DNA from: CAYYKD01 sp964471825
GTDB taxonomy: Bacteria; Spirochaetota; GWE2-31-10; CAYYKD01
Reading direction: 5' to 3'
NCBI GenBank assembly: GCA_964471825.1
Contig: CAYYKD010000012.1
Span: 28,745-92,744, forward strand
DNA length: 64,000 nucleotides
Part shown: positions 55,626-63,863 of the stretch, piece after piece
Layout of the letters: every line of letters starts with the position of its first letter
Position numbering within the stretch: position 1 is the stretch's first letter
Position numbers and translations under genes: made by a program
The notes under the pieces: model-generated
The model's database searches: none
Seen by the model: the letters and a program-made list of their open reading frames with translations, nothing else
Told to the model about the DNA's origin: nothing

Positions 55626-55662
55626 GTTTCAATCCTTGTTTTAATGGATGTAGGGTTTAAAG
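55626..55662 (-). CRISPR. Single CRISPR repeat (array of one)
   Basis: A 37-bp unit that on the minus strand begins CTTTAAACCCTACATC and ends AACAAGGATTGAAAC. The ATTGAAAC end is the classic 3' handle of many type I-B and type III repeats. No second copy was found in the flanks, so the array seems collapsed or spacer-free. It lies downstream of cas4 with an AT-rich leader. Confidence 0.7.
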
Positions 55663-55885
55663 GTCGTCTCTATGCTTAACTATATGAAAATCAATAAGAT
55701 AATCAACGGTATAGGGCGTTATTTTTATAGATTTTTCATGCAAATATAACCTCAGGTGACTGTTTTTTCATATTTTCCGCACAATAAATTCGATATTAAT
55801 TATTGATTATCATAGATTTATATCCATAAATCAATAAGACTTCTATAAATTTTATATATCAAAAATTATAATATCAAAGAACAAG

Positions 55886-55919
55886 GATATTTTAGTTTCC
55901 GCGCAGAAACTAAGATATC
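55886..55919. other. Hairpin in the CRISPR leader
   Basis: GATATTTTAGTTTC and GAAACTAAGATATC pair over 14 positions with one wobble, around a CGCGCA loop. It could be a DNA-bend or protein-binding site for adaptation. Confidence 0.5.
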
Positions 55920-55949
55920 ACTCTATTATTGTATCATTTGACAATAGTC

Positions 55950-55978
55950 AGCATATCAAAATTATTACTTATAGTCAA
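55950..55978 (-). promoter_or_regulatory. Leader promoter toward the CRISPR repeat
   Basis: On the minus strand: TTGACT, 17 nt, TATGCT, pointing toward the repeat about 290 bp downstream. Confidence 0.5.
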
Positions 55979-56072
55979 ATAATTTTTATGCGGGATGTGG
56001 ATGCGGGATGCTACTTATTTTTCTTTCCTACCCCAATCATCCTCCGCGAGCTCTACAGCTTCGCGTGATTAC

Positions 56073-56672
56073 CTATCCTACACAGATATTTCTATATTGA
56101 CAATCATTACACCTTGATTTAAAACCTGTACCTGAAGGATAGTAGCCGTTATTAATAATAGCAATGATTTTATCAACTATCTGCTTGACCTTTGCAAAGT
56201 CTTTTTCCTTAAAATCAAGCTTAACAATGTGATTTTTTAACCGTGTAAATACAAGATAACCTGACTTCACATCAACGCCATATTGCCTGCTAATTAAGAG
56301 ACCGTATATTACCGATTGCAGTTTATAGGTTTTAAACACCTTCCCCTTGTACTCTGCAAATTTATAATCAAGAGGTGCCGCAGTTCCATCTTTCAAAAAC
56401 AGTATCTCGTCCACCTTCCCGTTTAACTGCAGTTCACTATCAATGATATCAACTTCATTTAATTTTTTCTTAACTCCTATCTTTTTTCTTTTATAATCCA
56501 CATTAGTCAATGACCTAATCTTATGAATCTCGCGTCCTTTGACAACCTTAAACCTCTTTTCCTCATTTTGATTTATTTTTAGAACTTCCATAAAGTAAAT
56601 AAATCTTGGGCAATAAAGATATTCAAGGATCAAACTTGGTGTTATAAAAGTTCTATTATCATTATCCATCAA
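56073..56672 (-). CDS. cas4: CRISPR-associated exonuclease Cas4
   Basis: A 199-residue RecB-type nuclease. Cysteines of the 4Fe-4S cluster: C21 (LYCPRF) and C188, C191, C197 (RCNDCQYRNIC). Catalytic positions: Asp in NGKVDEILF, D-x-K in PLDYKFAEY and Gln in KLQSVIYG. Cas4 trims and selects prespacers for Cas1-Cas2. It overlaps cas2 by 4 bp and is the last gene of the leftward cas operon. Confidence 0.95.
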   Translation of the reverse strand: MMDNDNRTFITPSLILEYLYCPRFIYFMEVLKINQNEEKRFKVVKGREIHKIRSLTNVDYKRKKIGVKKKLNEVDIIDSELQLNGKVDEILFLKDGTAAPLDYKFAEYKGKVFKTYKLQSVIYGLLISRQYGVDVKSGYLVFTRLKNHIVKLDFKEKDFAKVKQIVDKIIAIINNGYYPSGTGFKSRCNDCQYRNICVG

Positions 56673-56959
56673 AAAAACATCGCCTTTATCTCATCTGTTA
56701 CCAATTTTTTATCAAATGCCTGCCCCTTCAAGACAACAGACTTAAAATCTTTATCACATAAAGGGAAGACATACAGAGAGCCTGTATCCTCATTCAGATA
56801 CTCCTCAGACTCAAGCACAACCTGATCCATCACACTCTTTTCGAGAGTGCCGAGAAATACCGACTTCTGGACCCTATAGAGCCCTGCCTTTTCAGCCACC
56901 TTGATAATCTTCCTTCTCGCCTTATCGCTTGTTATATCATATATAAACCAGACAAGCAT
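56669..56959 (-). CDS. cas2: CRISPR-associated protein Cas2
   Basis: A 96-residue ferredoxin-fold protein: VWFIYDITSDKARRK (Asp in YDI), LYRVQKSVFLG and a C-terminal beta strand. It bridges two Cas1 dimers in the integrase. It overlaps cas1 by 1 bp and cas4 by 4 bp. Confidence 0.96.
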   Translation of the reverse strand: MLVWFIYDITSDKARRKIIKVAEKAGLYRVQKSVFLGTLEKSVMDQVVLESEEYLNEDTGSLYVFPLCDKDFKSVVLKGQAFDKKLVTDEIKAMFF

Positions 56960-57936
56960 TATTCCCCCCTCCCAATAAGTTTATTAGCGATTTTATGGCA
57001 GTCGTGTTGTATTATATTCAAATGCGTTATATTTCTGCCATCATAGTTAGTTGTTTTATCAAAATACTCAGACAGTTCAACAAGCAAGGCTTTTTTTCCA
57101 TCTCTATTTAACTTCATTCCGCCTTTAATTTTTTCAAAGAAGGATTGGTTAACCTTTTTTCTGGAAAACATACTAAACACAACGCGCAAACCATAGTCCC
57201 TGTAATTCTCAATGAGATCAAAAACAAGTGACTTTTTATTGTAATTATCGGTGTGCATTATACCAACAAAAGGGTCAAGCCCCGCAATCACACATGCCTT
57301 CTCAACCTTTCCGTAAAGTACTCCAAATGCATAATTCAACATACAATTAAACTCATCCTTCGCAGGTCTAAAGCTTCGTCCTTCAAACTTATAGGGGTCA
57401 GGCATCAGCTTACTAAGTATAGAATAATACAACTTAGATGCATTTCCCTCATATCCCTGAATTGTGTTTCTTTTTTCATCTATTGTACCGGTAACATCAC
57501 TAACTTTATCAACATACTGTTTTATTTCATCTATAATTCTCTCGATTTCATCAGCTTTTCCCGATCTTTTATACTCAAGGTCTTTCAGATGCTTTGTAGA
57601 CTTCTCTATTTTATTTATTATCCAACCTTTAATAAGTTCAATCCCTTCGTCATTTTCAAAAACCTCTAATTGCCTTCGCCTTATATTTGCCGTTGAGCCA
57701 AATCTTGAGTGCCAAAATCTCCCGTAGGGATTACCAAAGTCATCTGTTAAAACAATATCAATGTTGTTGTCAACAGCGAGTTTTACCACATCAGTAGTGA
57801 TGAATGCATGGGTTGAGATAACAATCGATCGCACCTTAGCAGGTGAAATTTTAGTTTTCTTCCCTTCAATTTCAAGCTCAAACATATCATCGCGCTTATG
57901 CAGATATGTCCCGTAACTGTTAATGTATAGATCCAT
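56959..57936 (-). CDS. cas1: CRISPR-associated integrase Cas1
   Basis: A 325-residue protein. Catalytic residues are visible as E163 (GYEGNAS), H228 (IMHTDN) and the D240/E243 pair (VFDLIENYR). The N-terminal beta domain (MDLYINSYGTYLHKRDD) is typical. It inserts new spacers with Cas2. No cas3, cas9, cas10 or other effector gene is near, so the locus carries adaptation genes only, next to one repeat. Confidence 0.96.
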   Translation of the reverse strand: MDLYINSYGTYLHKRDDMFELEIEGKKTKISPAKVRSIVISTHAFITTDVVKLAVDNNIDIVLTDDFGNPYGRFWHSRFGSTANIRRRQLEVFENDEGIELIKGWIINKIEKSTKHLKDLEYKRSGKADEIERIIDEIKQYVDKVSDVTGTIDEKRNTIQGYEGNASKLYYSILSKLMPDPYKFEGRSFRPAKDEFNCMLNYAFGVLYGKVEKACVIAGLDPFVGIMHTDNYNKKSLVFDLIENYRDYGLRVVFSMFSRKKVNQSFFEKIKGGMKLNRDGKKALLVELSEYFDKTTNYDGRNITHLNIIQHDCHKIANKLIGRGE

Positions 57937-57939
57937 AGT

Positions 57940-59328
57940 CTAATCCCCAAACAAATCATTTAAATCAAAAAGCAACACATCATCTCTTATATCTTTTAGC
58001 TTTAATAAATCATCACTAAACCCCGATTTTGAAAAAAGTGCATAATAGATTTTTTTATACCGACCTGCTTTTAATAAAGAGCTTGCTTTTTTTTCAAGAT
58101 TTTCAAGAATATTCAAACCAACCTTGGCATCCCACCATTTGCACTCCGAAAACAACACCTCATCATTTTCGCCTAATGATACTATATCAATTTCAAGAGC
58201 CTGTCCCCACCATCTTCCTGACTTAATGGGTTTAAACGGTAATTTCAAATTTCTAATCCTATCTCTACATACATCCTCAAAAACAAAAGAAACAAAATAG
58301 TTAAAATCTTCCTTAATTTTAGAAATCACATAATCTGTTTGTTCTATTTCAAGATAACTTTCATAAGGAAAAACAAATCTAAACCAAAATTTTAAAAAAT
58401 TATCATTTACAAAGTACAACCCTTTTTTGGACTTCTCAGGATTACTTTCAGTAATCGGAACCTCTTTTGTGATTATATCAATATCTATAAGTTTAGATAA
58501 AAATGAAGTTAGATTATTTACCTGAAGCCCGAGTCTTGCAGCAATTTTGCCGATTTTATGATCTCCCCCGGAAATGGCCTGCAATATAGAAAAATAAGTT
58601 GAAACTTCGTTTATCTCTTCCTTTAACAAAAATCGTGGTTCTGAATATAGATAACTGTTTTTATTAATTATATTTTTTCGGATATTCTCAAAAATATCAT
58701 CAGCATTGTCTGTAAACCCTTCGATATATTTAGGTATCCCCCCTGTTACAGAGTAATTGTTTACAAGATCAACCGGCTCGATTTTTTCAAAAAATTTTCC
58801 ATAGTCATTAATATTTATCTGCTTTAGCTTAATTTGAGCCGTTCTTCTTCCATACAGGGGACTTTTGTAACTGAGTGTATGCTCATACATCATTCCTATC
58901 AATGATCCGCACAGTATTAGCATTACATTTTTTTTGGATAAATATGTATCCCATATTCTTTGTATTATTGATGCAAAACTCTTATTTTCTTTACAGATAT
59001 ACTGAAATTCATCAAATACAAGAACCACCTTATCGTTACCGATTTTTTCTACAAAATATTCAATTAGTGTGTCCCAATCTTTAAACTCGATCTTCTCAAG
59101 TAAACTATCATTCAAAAAATCGCTTATTTGCGATTTAAATCTTGATATCTGATAAGTTTCCGCTTGAGTATCTGCAAAAAAATACAAGGCTTTTTTATCT
59201 TCAATAAATTTCTTAATCAAAGTAGTCTTGCCGGTTCGTCTTCTGCCGTAAATAACCACAAAAGAAGTCATTTTATTGTATTCTTCATTAAGTTTATTTA
59301 TTTCATTCTCTCTGTTAATAAATTTCAC
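57940..59328 (-). CDS. AAA ATPase with nuclease-like C-terminus (DUF234 type)
   Basis: A 462-residue protein. Walker A is IYGRRRTGKTTL, Walker B is VFDEFQYIC, and the sensor region is CGSLIGMM. A winged-helix middle part (about 255-300) is followed by a C-terminal domain (about 350-440) with a PD-(D/E)xK-like pattern: LEIDIVSLG then SECKWWD. It starts 3 bp upstream of cas1 on the same strand, so it may be co-transcribed with the adaptation genes. Its substrate is unknown. Confidence 0.8.
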   Translation of the reverse strand: MKFINRENEINKLNEEYNKMTSFVVIYGRRRTGKTTLIKKFIEDKKALYFFADTQAETYQISRFKSQISDFLNDSLLEKIEFKDWDTLIEYFVEKIGNDKVVLVFDEFQYICKENKSFASIIQRIWDTYLSKKNVMLILCGSLIGMMYEHTLSYKSPLYGRRTAQIKLKQININDYGKFFEKIEPVDLVNNYSVTGGIPKYIEGFTDNADDIFENIRKNIINKNSYLYSEPRFLLKEEINEVSTYFSILQAISGGDHKIGKIAARLGLQVNNLTSFLSKLIDIDIITKEVPITESNPEKSKKGLYFVNDNFLKFWFRFVFPYESYLEIEQTDYVISKIKEDFNYFVSFVFEDVCRDRIRNLKLPFKPIKSGRWWGQALEIDIVSLGENDEVLFSECKWWDAKVGLNILENLEKKASSLLKAGRYKKIYYALFSKSGFSDDLLKLKDIRDDVLLFDLNDLFGD

Positions 59329-59465
59329 AGCACACCCCTTTTATCGTTTTCAAATTATTATAATACAAAAACGAATAAATGCAATATATATATATCAAAA
59401 TATATAATCCTCCGCTGCCGGAGAGCGTTTGAAACCCGTGAGAGGAGATTTTGCACACTTTATAC

Positions 59466-59491
59466 CGGTTCACCCCCACAGGCGTGGGCAG
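59466..59491 (+). other. Type I-E-like hairpin repeat, single copy
   Basis: CGGTTCACCCCCACAGGCG, then TGGGCAG, resembles the hairpin repeat of type I-E CRISPR arrays. Only one copy is present and no I-E genes are near. It lies just after the ATP-binding relic. Confidence 0.35.
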
Positions 59492-59492
59492 G

Positions 59493-59741
59493 TTAATTAA
59501 AGATTTCAGCTCCATATTCATCGGGATTATAAGTGTAAGTAAAATCGGTATGATAGTTGTGGCGATATTGATAGTCGGTTACAATATCGGATATCGGTGT
59601 TTTATCGGTGTCGGGTCTTTTAAAGACAAATTGCAGGAAATATCCCGACTCTTTTATTTCCGGTATAGTGAGTTTATTTTCAACACAAAGATTTTTAATC
59701 CTGACTAAACCGCTACCCCATTGTTCAATAAAGTTGAGCAT
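59493..59741 (-). pseudogene. ATP-binding (AlbA_2/HATPase_c_4) protein fragment
   Basis: An 82-residue frame starting FIEQWGSGLVRIKNLC, the pattern of the C-terminal part of AlbA_2/HATPase_c_4 transcription-factor-like proteins. The front part of that protein is missing and there is no ribosome binding site before the ATG. It is probably a relic of a larger gene. It ends at 59493 beside the repeat-like hairpin. Confidence 0.5.
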
Positions 59742-59763
59742 AAAAAAGAAAAACGAAATTATA

Positions 59764-59789
59764 AAGGCGAGACTGTAAAATCTCGCCTT
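59764..59789 (-). terminator. Terminator of the 72-residue gene
   Basis: AAGGCGAGA, an 8-nt loop, TCTCGCCTT: a perfect 9-bp stem, followed on the minus strand by a T-rich stretch. Confidence 0.65.
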
Positions 59790-59805
59790 AAGTGAAACTT
59801 AATTC

Positions 59806-60024
59806 TTATCCTAAATTGTTATTTGTGCTTGAATCCGGATTTGAACACGGAATTCTTTCGCCATTAACAGTTCGTGTATGATAAAAATCTTGATAATTAT
59901 TTTTATTTGAATCAATGGCTTTTAAGAACTCTGATTTTGTCATTTTTTCTTTAGTATAATTATCTATAAACGCAATGTTTTTCCCGGTATTTGTTTCTTT
60001 AGTTACTGAAACTTTTTTTGGCAT
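59806..60024 (-). CDS. Small hypothetical protein
   Basis: A 72-residue protein with basic residues at the N-terminus (MPKKVSVTKETNTGKN), an acidic middle and an end HTRTVNGERIPCSNPD. The family is not assigned. It has no membrane segment. It stands between the ATP-binding relic and the PIN toxin gene on the same strand, with its own terminator after it. Proteins of this shape are often accessory to defence islands, but this is context only. Confidence 0.55.
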   Translation of the reverse strand: MPKKVSVTKETNTGKNIAFIDNYTKEKMTKSEFLKAIDSNKNNYQDFYHTRTVNGERIPCSNPDSSTNNNLG

Positions 60025-60117
60025 AACCTTTAGGTTTTCGGAGATTTACCTTCAATGTTCTACTTCTCGGAGTAGATATAAGAAACTACGATGTGCAGCG
60101 AACACAGAGTAGTTTTT

Positions 60118-60618
60118 TTATTTAATTTCGTTTATTTTTTCAATGAAACTATTTAACACCTCCGCCGTTATTAGTCGATTTCTTTTATTTATGTCTTTAG
60201 CTGTTGTAATCGCAATTTTCTTTGTTAGATGTCCTTTTTCAACTAAAAGTATCATTATTTCTAATCCCCATATCGTTTTTATATTATTATTTTCACAGTG
60301 TCGTTTTAGGGTCTTATCATTAGTTGCACAAGAGTACTCTTTATCCCTTGCAAGAATAAAACATATTCTATCTTGGTATGATAAAGCTCCGCCTCTTTCC
60401 ATAGATTCTGTTAATTGCTTGAAATCCGGTTCAATTATTTTTAATCCTAATTCAGCTGCAATATTTTCATCTATTTGAGATATTTCATTGAAAATAGGTG
60501 TCGGAATATAAATATCGCATAGCTTTTCTGTTGCTATCGATAAAATATGTTTATTTGAAGATAAATAGTCAATTATAATGTTAGCATCGCTTATTACTGC
60601 GACTATTCTTTTATTCAT
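60118..60618 (-). CDS. PIN-domain toxin paired with XRE-ImmA/IrrE protein
   Basis: A 166-residue PIN-like protein. Acidic residues in VISDANIIIDYL, TPIFNEIS, SYQDRICFILA and TNDKTLKRHC match the PIN catalytic set. It is unlike the three VapC proteins at 14-16 kb in length and spacing. Its gene lies 3 bp after the XRE-ImmA gene on the same strand. ImmA/IrrE-type metallopeptidases with helix-turn-helix domains are known regulatory partners of toxins. Confidence 0.72.
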   Translation of the reverse strand: MNKRIVAVISDANIIIDYLSSNKHILSIATEKLCDIYIPTPIFNEISQIDENIAAELGLKIIEPDFKQLTESMERGGALSYQDRICFILARDKEYSCATNDKTLKRHCENNNIKTIWGLEIMILLVEKGHLTKKIAITTAKDINKRNRLITAEVLNSFIEKINEIK

Positions 60619-60621
60619 TCT

Positions 60622-61758
60622 TTAAGTTAGTTCCCATGCATTTATTAAATCGTTCATTTCATCGATATTTAGTTTTAATATTTCTCTTGCTCTGTTAAAA
60701 CTTATTAGAGACTTTTCATAAGCCTCTCTAACCAGATTGGTTAAGCCGTCTTCGTAAAAGTCAAACCTGTCAAGTTTTTTCGGTTCGTCCTTACCGTCAT
60801 CACTATATAACTCTTTCAATGGTTCCGGTTCAGATTTGTGAGACAAACCTACACCATATCTTTTTTTATATTCTACATTAAACATTATCCAAAGATTAGT
60901 TTCTTTTGATATTATACCTAATTCAAAAAGGCGTGAAATCACTACTTTATAACTTACTCTGAACATCCTCTTTATTATCAAAATATTTTCAAGCCAATGT
61001 AATCCTTTGTTACTGTTCCACATTTCGATAAAGTATTTATTGGGCATTAAAAAATATCCGGCAAATTGATTGGCTTCTTTTTCAAGTTCTTCATTTTCTT
61101 CATCTTCTTGTCTGTAAGATTCTTTATGAAGCAGCAAATGTCCCAACTCATGGGCAATAGTAAATATTTGGCGTTCAATTGATATTTTTTCAGAAGTATT
61201 TACACATATTGCAGGACCGCCATCATCCTCGTTTATAGAAAATCCGAAAAATGAATCTATATCTGATTTAATAAGACTTATTTTTATACCTGCTTTTTCA
61301 AGTAATGAGCAGATATTTAGAACTACACTATCATTACTTAATCCAAGTTCTTTTCTAAATCCCTCTGCAGCTTCTTTTGGACTTCTGAAGTTTAATTTGT
61401 TGATTTTATTTTTAATATTATGATTTAAAAGATTACATAGGTCATTATAATCGTTTAACCACAAGGAGAACTCAGCAATTATTTGTTGTCTTTTGTTTAT
61501 ATCCCTTAAAGTGTACTTTTTATTAGTTCTGAATTTTAATGATGAAAACTCTGGTACAGGCGCAAAAAGATCTTGTAAATTTACTCCCAAAACTTCAGCT
61601 ATTTTTAATAAATTATTGGTTCTTGGCTCTGATTTTCCGCTTTCAATAGCAATATATGCCGGTCTAGATAAGCCAACTGATTGAGCCATTTCAGTTTGAT
61701 TGTATCCTTTAGAGAGTCTTAACCGTGCTAAATTTACCGAAAGCTCCTTTAATGACAT
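60622..61758 (-). CDS. XRE-family regulator with ImmA/IrrE metallopeptidase domain
   Basis: A 378-residue protein starting at ATG 61758 (AAGGAG 8 nt upstream; an ATG at 61764 is too close to the site). Residues 1-65 are an XRE helix-turn-helix (GYNQTEMAQSVGLSRPAYIA). A peptidase domain follows at about 165-260 with HELGHLLLH, the HExxH zinc motif. The rest is helical. Such proteins repress a promoter and can cut a partner repressor. It is the upstream gene of the PIN toxin. Confidence 0.82.
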   Translation of the reverse strand: MSLKELSVNLARLRLSKGYNQTEMAQSVGLSRPAYIAIESGKSEPRTNNLLKIAEVLGVNLQDLFAPVPEFSSLKFRTNKKYTLRDINKRQQIIAEFSLWLNDYNDLCNLLNHNIKNKINKLNFRSPKEAAEGFRKELGLSNDSVVLNICSLLEKAGIKISLIKSDIDSFFGFSINEDDGGPAICVNTSEKISIERQIFTIAHELGHLLLHKESYRQEDEENEELEKEANQFAGYFLMPNKYFIEMWNSNKGLHWLENILIIKRMFRVSYKVVISRLFELGIISKETNLWIMFNVEYKKRYGVGLSHKSEPEPLKELYSDDGKDEPKKLDRFDFYEDGLTNLVREAYEKSLISFNRAREILKLNIDEMNDLINAWELT

Positions 61759-62122
61759 AAACATTACTCCTTATATAATTACATCTATAAGATAACACAA
61801 CTATACAAAATAGTCAAGAAATATTTATTGTAAAGTATAATAAAATGGTATTGTATTGCTGGTGCAGTTAGAGAAGAGAATGAAAGAGTATGTAAATAAA
61901 AACTAGTTAGCAAGCCCCATGGAAAAAGTGCGTTAGGAGTTTAAGGGGTCAGCTCACGAAACGGATGAAATTCTACCCTAAGATCTCCGGTGAGTTTAGA
62001 TCCCTAAACTGTCCGGGTTCAGGCACTTTATTTTGGTGCCAGTTATAATTTCCTGTTAGGTTTTTTATTTAATTTTGGATTTCTATTTTTACTGCATAAA
62101 ACCACTGATAGTAGTCCTTATA
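61759..62122. other. Intergenic region with two hairpins, possible small RNA
   Basis: No gene is seen. A more GC-rich part (about 61900-62060) has hairpin 1 (AGTTTAG, loop ATCC, CTAAACT at 61993-62010, flanked by CCGG) and hairpin 2 (GGCAC and GTGCC, 62022-62040). CCTGTTAGG followed by TTTTTT at about 62052-62066 would end a rightward transcript. Confidence 0.35.
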
Positions 62123-62776
62123 TTATTTTAACTGTATAATAAATTCTTTAAGGTCATCTAAAGCAGAAGATTTAAAATCCCAATAGTTTTTCTTAGCAGC
62201 AAGCCCAATGGAGTTAACTAATACTTTTTTTGTTGATAAATAAACTTGTGCTTTCCTTTTGGCTATATGTATATTAAAACTTTTTTTATCATCATTATCC
62301 AAATTATCAATAATACAAGAAAAAAAAGATTCTAAACAAGTAAATGCAGTATCTTCTTTTATCGTTTTAAGGCATAAATCTTCCAACATCCCCTTATTTT
62401 CATTATCAGGCATAATATATATGCCTACTTTGGGAGTTCCGGTAGAAAATGATTTTATATTTTCCGGTGGAATTAAGTTATTTGATTTGATAATATTTTT
62501 AATACTTTTAAATGCCGATTCCGCATCTTCGTCGGAGTCTCGAATAATTGCTATTTTTTCGACCTTAGAAAAATCCCGTCTATTTATTAGTGCAGGTATT
62601 TTTGTTTTAAACTGATTAACCCCGCCTACGTCGATTATTTCAACATTATTTATATCCAAGTATTTTAAATATTCTGTGAAAAAAATAACTTCATCATTCC
62701 CCTCAACTGCTAAAACCGAACTGCAGTCAATTGATTTTATAGTTATTGTATTTTTACATTTTTCACATACTGCCAT
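62123..62776 (-). CDS. TOPRIM-domain protein (DUF3226-like), partner of AAA ATPase
   Basis: A 217-residue protein. Two cysteines (CEKC, residues 4-7) suggest a zinc site. The TOPRIM fold is marked by VLAVEGNDEVIFF (Glu) and AIIRDSDEDAES (D-x-D). It starts 1 bp from the end of the ATPase gene, so translation is coupled. In PARIS and OLD systems an AAA ATPase works with a TOPRIM nuclease. Here the nuclease family looks like DUF3226 rather than the DUF4435 of PARIS. Confidence 0.78.
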   Translation of the reverse strand: MAVCEKCKNTITIKSIDCSSVLAVEGNDEVIFFTEYLKYLDINNVEIIDVGGVNQFKTKIPALINRRDFSKVEKIAIIRDSDEDAESAFKSIKNIIKSNNLIPPENIKSFSTGTPKVGIYIMPDNENKGMLEDLCLKTIKEDTAFTCLESFFSCIIDNLDNDDKKSFNIHIAKRKAQVYLSTKKVLVNSIGLAAKKNYWDFKSSALDDLKEFIIQLK

Positions 62777-63822
62777 TAACGAACCTCCCAGCCACTATTT
62801 AAAGACTCTTTTAGTATCTCAATTGTATAATCAATAGCTTTAATCTCTTCGTTGTTCTTTTCAATTCTAAATAATTTAAAAACATCATCTTTAATGTCTA
62901 ATGATTCATGAGTATCAACAACAGATCTTAGACACTCTATTGAGTGTGTCGTTGCGAATATTTGGGTATTAAACTCTTTTGAACTCTCAAAAACCGCTTC
63001 CCATAAAATATTTTGTGATTTAGTGTACAATCCATTTTCAATCTCATCAATTAAAACAATACCATTTGGGGATTCTGCAATCGTTATAACTATAGAAAGT
63101 ACTTTAATAATTCCGTCACCAAGTATATAGATTGGAACTAAATTATCAAGCCCTATATCAAAATTGATTTGATTCCCAATAAATGCTATTTTTTGAATAT
63201 TTGGATCAATTTTTTGTAATACTTTAAGTATTTTTTCTTCTTTTTTATTTCTTATAATTGATTCAAGTTTTTTATTAATATCACTAAGCAAAAATCTTGA
63301 AGGCAAAAAAGTACAATTAAATGTATTTTTAAAATTCTTTGCAATATCAAGCTTAATTTCCAATTCATCTTTATATATTTTACTATTATACTGCTGAACT
63401 TTTCCGCCAGTATTTAAAGTAAGCGACATTTCTATACCATTTATAAATTCAGTAATATTGGTATCACCAATTTTTTTTATATCTGCTTGGTTTATTTTTA
63501 TCGGTTCTATTAATGCCTTTAAATGGAGATTTCTCATCTCTTTTGGCGACATAAAATCACCCTTTATATTTATTTCATCAGATGTATTAAGGTTATTAAA
63601 TATAACTTTCCAATAATTATCATCTATTGCATTGTAGCCTCTCAATAAATTTATACTGTTAGGCAGGTTTGGATTTGTCGGACCGGATAATAAAAAAATA
63701 CTTTCCAAAATGGTTGTTTTACCGCAATTATTATTACCAACAAATAAATTTATTTGTTTTAAATCATTTAAATCTAGTTTTTTTATTGACCTTAAATTTG
63801 TTATCGAAATATTTGAATACAT
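62776..63822 (-). CDS. AAA ATPase of OLD/PARIS (AriA-like) type
   Basis: A 348-residue protein. Walker A is GNNNCGKTT (about 29-37), the signature-like region lies near IYILGDGIIKVLSIV, and Walker B is GIVLIDEIENG, then ATTHSIECL. The order is that of SMC/OLD-like ATPases with a short insert. AAGGAG precedes the ATG. It pairs with the TOPRIM protein. Known relatives sense phage anti-restriction proteins and release a nuclease. That role here is inferred. Confidence 0.85.
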   Translation of the reverse strand: MYSNISITNLRSIKKLDLNDLKQINLFVGNNNCGKTTILESIFLLSGPTNPNLPNSINLLRGYNAIDDNYWKVIFNNLNTSDEINIKGDFMSPKEMRNLHLKALIEPIKINQADIKKIGDTNITEFINGIEMSLTLNTGGKVQQYNSKIYKDELEIKLDIAKNFKNTFNCTFLPSRFLLSDINKKLESIIRNKKEEKILKVLQKIDPNIQKIAFIGNQINFDIGLDNLVPIYILGDGIIKVLSIVITIAESPNGIVLIDEIENGLYTKSQNILWEAVFESSKEFNTQIFATTHSIECLRSVVDTHESLDIKDDVFKLFRIEKNNEEIKAIDYTIEILKESLNSGWEVR

Positions 63823-63863
63823 ATTATTTCTCTCCTTATTTTTTATCTATCAATTATTTTCTC

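Larger units (their letters stand above)
55397..56072. other. CRISPR leader region and single repeat (intergenic)
   Basis: AT-rich, 676 bp, between EFR1 and cas4. Read on the minus strand it has a promoter (55950-55978), a hairpin (55886-55919) and one CRISPR repeat (55626-55662). A second hairpin is seen at 56046-56068, just after the cas4 stop. No protein-coding frame is supported. Confidence 0.6.

Noticed and set aside
55397..56072. A CRISPR array with spacers
   Set aside because: Only one repeat unit could be found by eye in this region.
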